DNA of 64,000 nucleotides from Cardiocondyla obscurior (taxonomy: Eukaryota; Arthropoda; Insecta; Hymenoptera; Formicidae). The stretch is taken from positions 6,763,001 to 6,827,000 of the forward strand of contig NC_091865.1 of assembly GCF_019399895.1 (NCBI RefSeq). The letters run 5' to 3'. Of this stretch, positions 50,197-59,568 are shown one piece after another. How positions within the stretch are numbered: the first letter of the stretch is position 1; each line of letters begins with the position of its first letter. The translations under genes and the position numbers were made by a program. The notes beneath the pieces are model-generated. The model did no database searches. It was not told the DNA's origin and worked only from the letters and a program-made list of their open reading frames with translations.

Positions 50197-51289
50197 ATGA
50201 GTCAGCTGTTAAGCCGCGTTGTTACACTTGTTTCTCTTGGTGGGCGGCAGTCGATTCTTAGCCGTTTTCCACGAGATTTTCACGTATCGTCGCAAAAAAT
50301 GGTTATTGCCGTGAGTATACTTTGATCTAATTATTTCAGCGGTGACCCGCCAATCGTCTTTTCGTAATAAAATAAACCGGGGACGACGTGCAATATTAAT
50401 AGACATAAAATCGCCGATAAAGCCTGGCTTCGATCGATTCTAAAACATAATGACTCATGTTTACGAGCGGTTTTCGTGGTTATTTATTCTAACCGCTTTC
50501 TTATCGATTTTAACATTACGATAAAAATTGTATAATTTGTATAGAAAACCACTGAGATTCATATGTAACATATATGTTTACTTATATCGTGTCAAACGTG
50601 TGGAATGTTATCGTGTCTAATACAAGTATTTGTAATCTCTTATTTGAAGGCAAACAGTCAATTATAAATGATTTTCAAGGTTGGAGACAAGCTGCCCAGC
50701 GTGGATCTTTTTGAGAACACGCCAGGAGAGAAGGTAAATCTAGCAGAAGTCGCCAAGTCCAAAAAAATTGTAGTGTTTGGCGTGCCAGGAGCATTCACAC
50801 CTGGATGTTCAAAGGTGAGGAAAGGTATTTCGAAATAGTTTATTAAATTTCTGATAAATATTAAATCTAATTATGACTATTAATTTTTAGACTCATTTGC
50901 CTGGTTATGTTGTAAAAGCGGATGAACTGAAGGACAAAGGAATCTCAGAGATTTTCTGCATCAGTGTTAATGATCCATTTGTCATGGCAGCCTGGGGAAA
51001 AGAACATAATGCAACAGGAAAAGTATGATTAATCAATTGTTAAACTGAAATCTTGTTAGAATGATTACTACATTATAATCTTTTGGAATGATCTTAGGTG
51101 CGAATGTTAGCAGATCCTACAGCTGAGTTTACAGAGGCTATTGATCTTGCTATAGATTTACAGGTTTTAGGAGGCAAACGCAGCAAACGTTACTCTATGG
51201 TTGTCGAAAATGGAACTGTAAAGGAAATTAACGTTGAACCTGATAACACCGGTCTCTCTTGCTCTTTAGCAGATCGTATTAAAGTTTAA
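50197..51289 (+). CDS. Prx5: Peroxiredoxin-5, mitochondrial/cytosolic, 4 exons
   Basis: Atypical 2-Cys thioredoxin peroxidase of the PRDX5 class, reducing H2O2, alkyl hydroperoxides and peroxynitrite. Exons: 50,197-50,310; 50,680-50,814; 50,891-51,022; 51,098-51,289, giving 190 aa, all phase 0. The peroxidatic cysteine is Cys81 in GVPGAFTPGCSK and the likely resolving cysteine is Cys182 in TGLSCSLADRI; VNDPFVMAAWG and EINVEPD are also typical. Exon 1 (38 aa) is Arg/Ser/Leu-rich without acidic residues until RDFHVSS, a plausible mitochondrial presequence and cleavage region. The exon-2 acceptor used for this reading is the weaker TTCAAG at 50,674-50,679; an alternative CAG acceptor 22 nt upstream would start a 156-aa cytosolic form at the ATG at 50,668. 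An AATAAA at 51,425-51,430 is the likely poly(A) signal. The gene is divergent from Nurf-38. Confidence 0.93.
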
Positions 51290-51719
51290 AGTAGGGTTGT
51301 TTTGATTTTTTTTTTTGTTCTTTATTCCTTACATTCTTTAATGTGTGTGCTGTTAGCGCTAATATACCTTCATTCCACGTCTATAATGATTGTGATATAT
51401 CGCTTTTAGTTTTATTTATTACACAATAAAAATATTTATAGGCGTTTTTGGTTCTTCCTTTAATTACATATTTTAATTATAAATACGGAATGAAAGCATA
51501 TCTGTAATTCTTTTAAAAGAAATTAGGCTTGTATAGTAAAGACTCCTTTAGTGATGGAATTCGTGTATTTCGAACTAATAAAAATTCTAGGATTTATTGA
51601 ATGATTAATTTTAAACAAATTGTCCTTTGTACACAAATATTTTTCATATCAAAAAGAGAAAGATAAAATTGTAGGCTCAGCTAATTCAAGATAAACTTAT
51701 CCCATCGAGAAAGCATTTT
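51290..51719 (+). other. Prx5 3' UTR and intergenic spacer
   Basis: AT-rich DNA after the Prx5 stop. AATAAA at 51,425-51,430 suggests a 3' UTR of about 150 nt. Nothing else is recognisable up to the importin promoter region. Confidence 0.5.
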
Positions 51720-52330
51720 CCGAGTCGAGTGACGTAATTCACGCGAGAGTGCGCGCACCGCTAGCGTCGGGGGACCAATTCATACGCCGCACGGAGCGCT
51801 CGGCTGACCAATCGACAATCCCGTTCGCGTCCGTCGCTGCTAACCGACGACTTTCCTATCTGTCATCGTTGGACGCGTAGTTTACGGTGGAGAGAGAAAG
51901 GGCTTGCGGCGGCGCTTGGGTTTTCGTTGCGCTCGTATGATCTTTTACGCCTGGCTCCTGCTCTGAGATTCGAATCCGTTCTTCACAGCCGTAAGTAGAA
52001 AGTTGCGAGATGTTATTGCGCCGCCGTTCACACCGCGGGCCGAGTTCGCGAGCGGACGCATCACAGTGCGCGTGTTGTGTCGCGGGGCCTCGAGAGGATT
52101 CCAGGCCAATGTCAATTCGCGTTGGCCGTGCGCGTGCCAAGATGTCCAGGCGGACGGTCACGCGCGGTTCGGTGAATCTGCGGTGTATCTCGCGCGGTAT
52201 CGCGATCGGCACGGCGACGACGCGTGATCGCGCTTCTGCGGGACAATCAGCCACCAATCTTCCCCGCCCCCCAGGCGGCATCCGCCACTCGGACGATCTC
52301 GCAGTCAATTAACTCCTAACCCTCACACGG
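51720..52330 (+). promoter_or_regulatory. CpG-rich promoter and noncoding first exon of importin alpha
   Basis: A CpG-rich block between Prx5 and importin alpha. Two ACCAAT boxes occur near 51,774-51,779 and 51,807-51,812. A strong donor, GTAAGT, begins at 51,991 and would end a noncoding first exon whose intron reaches the acceptor at 52,915. Frames open here on both strands are Arg-rich and family-less, so I regard them as composition artefacts. The assignment of the first exon is inference. Confidence 0.45.
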
Positions 52331-52915
52331 ATGCCATTGTCAAATGATCACGACGACGTCGATGATGGCATCGCGATTTCCACCGCCTGCCTCCTAGTTC
52401 CTCCTTTCTCTCTTCCTCTCTCCGCGAATTTCTTGCCCTCCGCGAAAACAGGTTCCGCTTTGAAACATCATTTTCGTCACTCGCGCCTTTATATTCTTAT
52501 TCACGTCGGTATGACGCACACATTTGTGTATGTGTATGAGCGAGCGCGCGCGCGTGCATATTTGAGGATATTTTTAAACGCGAAAGAGGGCGAAATTACC
52601 TTCCTTTTTTCGCTGAAACTGTTCTGTAATGTCGCTCGTGTGTATGGTATAAATAATTATCACACTGCGAAATTGTTGTGAACGAAATGATATCTTTAAA
52701 TAATAGAACATGCTGATGTTAAATAAAATTTTATCTTTGCTTTACTCTAATTTTGTGGAGTTTTTTTATTAATTAAAATAGAATTTTTTTTAAGATCTCC
52801 ATAAATTTATATATTTTTTTTAAAGAGATACTTTAGCCTACAGTATAATTTTTTTTTTTAATCTTTACATATTTCAATATAATAATAATGTATAATTTGT
52901 CAATGATATTTTTAG

Positions 52916-55057
52916 ATGTCAACTGGACCTACACACAAATATCGTTATAAAAACGTAGGATTAGATTCACAAGAACTGCGTAGACGCAGAGAGGAAGAGG
53001 GAGTTCAGTTAAGAAAACAGAAACGTGAGCAGCAATTATCAAAACGTCGCAATGTTCCCAACATTGTTGCAGATGAAGATGTCACAGCTACAGATGAATA
53101 TCCACTTCCTACAGCACAATCAGTAATTATGATACTATATTTTTTTACGATATTTTTCCATTTTTATATATAAAAAACATTATTTTTAGCAGTCTCCTGG
53201 TATCATTACATCCGAGATGGTAGACGCGTTATATAGTCCTAACATTCAAGATCAATTGGCAGCAACACAGAAATTTAGAAAATTATTATCAAGAGAGCCA
53301 AATCCCCCTATAGATGAAGTAATACAAACGGGAATTGTACCACAATTTGTTGAATTTCTTAAAAATAATACAAATTGCACTCTACAGGTAAGAATCTACA
53401 ACAAGAACAAGTATCTATATTATTTTATGTTTTGTTACGTCAAAGACAGATAAACAATAATTTTTATTTTTAGTTTGAAGCAGCATGGGCTTTGACAAAT
53501 ATAGCAAGTGGTACATCTCAACAAACGCGTATTGTGATAGATGCAGGAGCTGTTCCTACTTTCATATCTTTACTTGGTTCTGAGTATGAAGATGTGCAGG
53601 AACAAGCTGTTTGGGCATTGGGTAATATTGCAGGAGATAGTCCTGAATGCAGAGATCATGTTTTAGCCAATGGTATCCTTACACCACTTCTACAGTACGT
53701 TTCTTTACATTTACTATTTTCATGTAAATTTTTATCGTTTATTATTTCTTAAAAAAAAAAGAAAAAAAAATGAAAAACGTTTGTATATACATATACACTG
53801 CACAACAATATGACTATCTAATATCACTTTATTTTTCAGACTCTTGTCAAAGGCGACACGGCTGTCTATGACCCGTAATGCAGTGTGGGCATTATCAAAT
53901 CTCTGCCGAGGAAAAAATCCAGCGCCAGCTTTTGAAAAAGTTGCACCATGTTTACCAGTGTTAGCACATCTTCTCAATCATACTGATTATGATGTACTTG
54001 CTGATGCATGTTGGGCTCTTTCTTACTTGAGTGACGGTCCAAATGATAAGATCCAAGCTGTTATTGATGCTGGAGTTTGCAGACGTCTCGTAGAACTTCT
54101 TATGTATGATGAATTTTATATAAGATTTATTAAGTATCAAATCCATTTTATATTAATAGATTATGATAATTTATGACAAATTTTTAGGCATGAACAAAAT
54201 AACGTAATTAGCGCGGCTCTTCGTGCTGTAGGAAATATAGTTACAGGAGACGATGTGCAAACGCAAATTGTATTAAATTGTTCGGCACTACCGTGTTTAT
54301 TACATCTTTTAAGTTCGCCACGGGAAAGTGTTCGTAAAGAAGCTTGTTGGACAGTTTCTAATATCACTGCCGGTAATCCCCAACAAATACAAGTACGTTT
54401 CGATCTTTTAAGTGTAAAATAATTTCGTTTACAAATCATATATCAATAATAACTTATATATAACTTGTTTTTGTATGATTTTGTAGGCGGTGATTGATGC
54501 TAATATTTTTCCCGTTTTAATTGAGATTTTGAGTAAAGCTGAATTTAAAACACGTAAAGAAGCAGCATGGGCTATTACAAATGCTACCAGTGGTGGAACG
54601 GCTGACCAAATTCGATACCTTGCAATGCAAGGATGTATTCCGCCACTCTGTGACTTGCTTACTGTTATGGATATCAAGATTGTTCAGGTTGCTTTGAACG
54701 GAATAGAAAATATTTTACGTTTGGGAGAACAAGATGCAACTATGCATAATGGTCTCAATCCTTATGCGGTTCTTATTGAACAGTGTTATGGTAAATAAAT
54801 TTAATACAAATACAAATTTTTAATAAAGAATCTATTTTTTAATAAAAATTTTTGTTTTAGGCCTAGACAAAATAGAATTCTTGCAGTCTCACCAAAATAT
54901 GGATATTTATCAAAAGGCCTTTGATATTATCGAACGATTCTTTGGCTCTGAGGAAGAAGATACTAGACTTGTACCTTCAATCGATTCGCAAGGACAAGAG
55001 TACCAATTTACCGCACCAGATTCTTCCCAATTACCAGTGCAAGGCTTTGAATTTTAA
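52916..55057 (+). CDS. Kap-alpha1: Importin subunit alpha (karyopherin alpha-1/5/6 class), 7 coding exons
   Basis: Adaptor that binds classical nuclear localisation signals and docks cargo on importin beta. Exons: 52,916-53,122; 53,190-53,387; 53,474-53,694; 53,840-54,103; 54,188-54,392; 54,487-54,790; 54,861-55,057, giving 531 aa with all phases consistent. The N-terminus is a basic importin-beta-binding domain ([18 protein letters not shown], then KRRNV). Armadillo repeats follow with the NLS-binding W..N pattern: [54 protein letters not shown]. The C-terminus has [10 protein letters not shown] and an acidic patch. Spelling and length match human KPNA1/5/6 and fly Kap-alpha1 better than the alpha-3/4 or alpha-2 classes. 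A TAG lies directly in frame before the ATG, which follows an AG acceptor, so the 5' UTR is probably on an upstream exon. Confidence 0.95.
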
Positions 55058-57675
55058 TCAATTATCTTTAAATTTCTTAATATAACTCTGTTTCGTTAAG
55101 TGTTAACGTTATTCATTCTACAGGAATATACTGTTTTGAGAATCAGCATGTCAGTAGTGAACATCATTTAACAGATTTAACAGATTTATACATATAGCTG
55201 AATTTATGTCAAAACTGCATAATTATCGAAAATTACTTGATCTTTATTAAATTAAAAACAGTAAAAATGTCTCGATATACTTTAAATTGATTTTTTTTTC
55301 CATTATTTACGACCATAACTTACTGTATGTTATAATCTGAAATAATTATATTTTTAAACCTATGTCAAATGCAACAATGTTTAAGTTAGAGCCTTGAAAC
55401 GATTTGTATAGGAACACTTACAGACTCATAACCACATGTATTTAGTATGAGACGTTCAATTTTTGAAACATAAACGTCTTAATGCTTAAGTAGAAATGGA
55501 GACAATGATCAGAACAATTTTTCGAGGCAAACTCATACCTCGTCTGACATATGACTGACGCAGAATTACGAAATAACTTGCATTACCTTGCAAGACGCTA
55601 ACTGAATGACTGAAGTACGCGACTACGTAGCCAACACGGACAACTTTACGCAACGCCGTACTCACCTCCTTATACTAGATAGAAACATGACCAATTAAAC
55701 TTTTTTACTGTAAATACGTATCTCGTAATTTTAAGGCTATTCGATACAGAGTGCCCTTAAGAAACGAAGCAATAGTCATATCTGATTGTCAACGCAACAT
55801 TGCAACATTTTGTAAGAATTGGTTAAAATATTTGTTGTAATTTGTGATAGACATGATTTGTATTAAAATACCATTTGTATTGAAATACAAATCATGTTTT
55901 GGTTTTCTTATGATAAATAATCGTACGCAATGTTGACTCCAGTTATTACATCTATATTTTTGTTAATCTAACATCACGAGATTAATTATTCGTTATTCTT
56001 AATTATAAATATTTGCAGATGTATTAAAATAAATAATTTTTATCTTTTCAGAATTCAATTTTTAAATTATCATAGATAGCGATTTTTTTCAATCCTTTAT
56101 TTGCATGCGACGGAAACGGTAATTAAATCATACAGCACGAGATGAGATTTTGGACATTCTGTATGAAAAGTCTAAGATTGTATATATGAAATGTATTTAT
56201 TATTTAGGTTTGACGATACCATACTATATTATCAAACCTTATATATACTGTCTACTTTTAGTTACCGATTTGAATTATTACGACGGAGAACGACTGTACT
56301 GCAGCTCACTAGTTGAAACTTTGCTAAATATATTTTGGCAAAGTGTACAACTATGGGTACTTGTTGCCAATTTATAAAATGCTTACTAAGTAATGATATA
56401 TAAATATAGAAAAAAAAGGACTCACTACTATGTTGTGTACGTTATTTCTAAATAATTTCAAATAAATTGTATACAACGGGTGTGAAACCGTTAAACATAT
56501 ATTTCATGAAACTTGTAGATCTTTATCTAAATCAGTGTTTTTTCAAGCAATCATATTTAAATATTATATACAGTTTTTATAGAATTATTATTCTTCTATA
56601 ATTATGATTATTTTAATCAAAATAAATTTGAATTATTTTTATATTAATGTTAACATTACAAATGTATTCTTTTACAATATTCTGTCGCTCAGAAAGATTG
56701 AAAACACTGATTTAAATAATCGTAAATATATTTTTTCCAAGAATCTGTCGTAAAATGTTAAAAAAATTTGTTAAAATAGAACTAAGGTATATTTGAATAT
56801 TGTTTACTAAAGCTTAATAGTTAAGTTTTTCGTATGTGTTTTATGAATTTGGTATCTATAAAACGATATATATTAATAAGAATCATTAAATGCATATCAA
56901 AAAACAATGTCTTGTGCAAATTGTATTAATTCAACAGAAATCATACAAAATCTGTATTTAAATGTAGATTTGATATATACACACACACATTACATATATA
57001 TTTAGTACGTACCCCGATGTTTTCTGAAAAAGATAACAGTAAGCAACTGAATAAGTACTTGTTCAAAGAGTATTATTTATTCTATGCAATTTACATAAAA
57101 AGTTACGAAATTATTTTGTTATTTTCATAAATTCATATACGAGCTTATGTTAACAATATGTTACAATTATAAATATCACGAATTATGAAATTAACTTAAC
57201 TATAATATACAAAAAATCTTGTAAATTGGCAATGAGCAGGATACGATACTTGACATTACTTCAATCGTTGTATGGACTGCCGACTGACATAATACGAAAT
57301 CGAATATCACTTACATAAAGTAATCCTAATTACTCTATTTTTTTTTAATTAAATAATAATGTCATTCGGAAAATGCGTGAAACCGCCATGTAAAACAATG
57401 TCATTATATTTTTCGAAAATAGAAATATGAAATTGTGATTAGAAAAACTCGCTAAAAATAAAATTTATTTCGTGTAACATTGGCATAACAAAATAAAGTT
57501 AAATTAACAGATATGCCGATTTTTGTATCCTTTAAATTATGTGCAATGTCTAATAAATTCACAAACAATTATCGTTTATACAGATTTTCTGCAATGTTAA
57601 AAATTCGTAGCTATTATTTATATAACTTTATCACTTAATTTTGTTCTATATAAAATTATATCAATTTTCTTGGGT
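55058..57675. other. Convergent 3' regions of importin alpha and torsin activator
   Basis: About 2.6 kb of AT-rich DNA between two convergent genes. On the plus strand AATAAA occurs at 56,028-56,033 and again near 56,462; either could end the importin transcript. On the minus strand a TTTATT near 57,464 could serve the torsin-activator gene. An inverted repeat lies at 55,851-55,897. A 75-codon frame at 56,150-56,377 is AT-biased and unlike any family, so I do not call it. Confidence 0.5.
55851..55897 (+). repeat. Hairpin with perfect 14-bp arms in the importin alpha 3' region
   Basis: ACATGATTTGTATT at 55,851-55,864 pairs exactly with AATACAAATCATGT at 55,884-55,897 across a 19-nt loop. If the importin mRNA extends to the AATAAA at 56,028 this would be a 3' UTR stem-loop. 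Confidence 0.6.
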
Positions 57676-58897
57676 CTAACAGTATTTTAACCGTGGCTCA
57701 GGTTGTACCGATATAATTGCCCCATCTGTAATACGCGTTATGAGAGGCATTAAAATATCTAGATCAATGCTTTTTGATAATTTGTTATAAAACTGATTTT
57801 CTACAAACTGCAACTTTTTCTGTGATAATAAATAATTGCTAGTTTTCATAGTGAGGATATAAATTGCTTCTGGTATCAAAGGGTTTATCCTATCGCATAA
57901 ATTATGTAATGCTTTTATAGCTTCTGCATTAATATTCAATATATCATGAATTATCTGTAATAAATTTGTTCAGTACATTCATACAAGTTTTATCATACTG
58001 CAAAATGATTTATATTTATATTAGGAATGTACATGCATACTCACCACAACCTTTTTCTTATCTGGAGGATACTCATTTAATCTATCAATGATTTCACCTG
58101 CATCACTTCCAAATGTTTTTGGATTAAACTCCAAATAATCATCTCCATGTAAAATGGCACTGCTTGCTTGTGCTAATGTAGTTGCTAAACAGTCCATTGT
58201 ATTTGTTTCATTTGCAAACAACAGAACAATTGAAGGTTTCTTGGGAGTTACTGATATTAATTCATTTATTGCAGATGAAATATCATACCAGATATCTAAT
58301 TCTTGATTGTGAAACATTTCTTTAATGCTTTCAATAGATTCAGATAAGGACGAAGTAGGTTTCCTTATAAACTGTGTTTGTACTTTGTTATTATTTATAA
58401 AGCAAAAATAAAAAATAGCTATTACTAACATAAGAGCACAAATACCACCACCCCATGTATTTAGTTCAGTTTTTGGTAAATTAATATTTTGTTCAGCTTT
58501 TGATATATTCGACGAAGTATTTCGGTCTGGAGAACTAGTTCTAGAACGATTTACAGAAGCATATTGTACTTCTTTATTTTGTTCATTGAAATTATCTGTT
58601 TCTTCTGAGTTGTTATCATCATATGTAGTATCTGAGGCATCTGTATCTTGTGATTCGTTATTTTCATATGATTCGTGAATAGGTCTTCGACCTTTAACAA
58701 CTACATTTGATGAATTCTGAAAATACATTGCTTATGTTACAATATGTTGTCACGATTGATGAACAAGGTGTCGGCAATATATTTTAAACAAGCTCATCAA
58801 AAATGGTTTACTTCAATGAAACGAAAGCATAAAATAACTTTTAATAATGTAGAAAGCAATAATATAATAATAAAACAGAAGTACATACTTTCGACAT
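57676..58897 (-). CDS. Torsin-activating protein, LAP1/LULL1 (TOR1AIP) family, 3 coding exons
   Basis: Type II membrane protein that activates the Torsin AAA+ ATPases in the perinuclear space/ER lumen. Exons (minus): 58,897-58,889; 58,716-58,045; 57,954-57,676, giving 319 aa. Exon 1 contributes only Met-Ser-Lys before GTATGT. Residues 4-88 are polar and acidic (nucleo/cytoplasmic side). One membrane segment spans roughly residues 91-110 (WGGGICALMLVIAIFYFCFI). The lumenal domain follows, with KPSIVLLFANE, DKKKVVIIHDILNINAEA and a C-terminus LITRITDGAIISVQPEP. The last matches the vertebrate SRISHLVLPVQPE end, and Arg301 occupies the position where LAP1/LULL1 carry the catalytic arginine finger. 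The N-terminal part is shorter than mammalian LAP1. Family assignment rests mainly on the topology and C-terminal motif. It is head-to-head with the glycoprotein gene. Confidence 0.85.
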
Positions 58898-59568
58898 TTT
58901 GCAGCCAGTATTGTCAACATGTATCGTCAAAGGGCAACATAACCTAGTCGCTGTGATCGACGCGAACGGACATCGACCAACGGCGTGTGAGTTTGTGTGA
59001 GTTTGCTCAGAAGCAGAGAGCCCAACTCGGAATCGCGGCTTCTACGCGTACAAATACAGAGGCTTCCGTGTGAAGCCAGCGCTGGCTTCACACGAACGAG
59101 CCTCTGTATTTGTATGCGTGGAAGCCGCGATTCCACGTTGGGCTCTCTGCTTAGAAGGAGTCGAGAAAGCGATGGCATATAGCTACAGCCATAAGGCTTA
59201 ATGTCGCGCAATCGCGTTCAGTGAGGGCTCTTTTATATTCTTTCCGGATTCGGGACGATAACAAAGTCACGAATAAATCCACCTTGAAACCGCGACTTCT
59301 TGCTCTCGACCGCGATCACGTAAATGTAGAAATCGTCGTGTGGCGGATCACCGCCAATTATTACCAATTGTATTTATAAATCGATCATATTCCTTATGCA
59401 TACGCGTTATGCGTTATACAAAAGTGTATGCTCTGGCCTTTAACGAGCGTGACAGCACTGACAGCGACAGAGCTCGCTAGTGGAAAACTAGTCGTCAGTA
59501 TTTTCTTAACAAATGTCGAGCTAGTCTAAAAACGATCGCAAACCGGCCCGATACGAACAACGTGCAGA
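58898..59568. promoter_or_regulatory. Head-to-head intergenic region, torsin activator / glycoprotein
   Basis: About 670 bp between the two divergent ATGs, presumably holding both promoters and 5' UTRs. Its dominant feature is a 142-bp inverted repeat at 59,011-59,152. Short frames on both strands in that repeat resemble each other only because the DNA is palindromic. Confidence 0.5.
59011..59152. repeat. Nearly perfect 142-bp palindrome without spacer
   Basis: The left arm (59,011-59,080) and right arm (59,081-59,152) are reverse complements with about four mismatches and one small gap. They meet at GCCAGC/GCTGGC with no loop. Outer ends read AAGCAGAGAGCCCAAC and its complement. It could be a foldback MITE, a hairpin RNA locus or a cis-regulatory palindrome. 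I see no clear target-site duplication and noticed no second copy in this window. Confidence 0.85.

Noticed and set aside
52003..52312. Arg-rich frames upstream of importin alpha
   Set aside because: They lie in the probable promoter and first intron, in a CpG-rich block open on both strands, and are not joinable in frame to the importin start.
56150..56377. 75-codon hydrophobic frame in the importin 3' region
   Set aside because: AT-driven composition, no family similarity, and it lies in a likely 3' UTR.
58927..59211. Similar peptides encoded on the two strands near 59.0-59.2 kb
   Set aside because: The resemblance follows directly from the 142-bp palindrome; there is no independent coding evidence.
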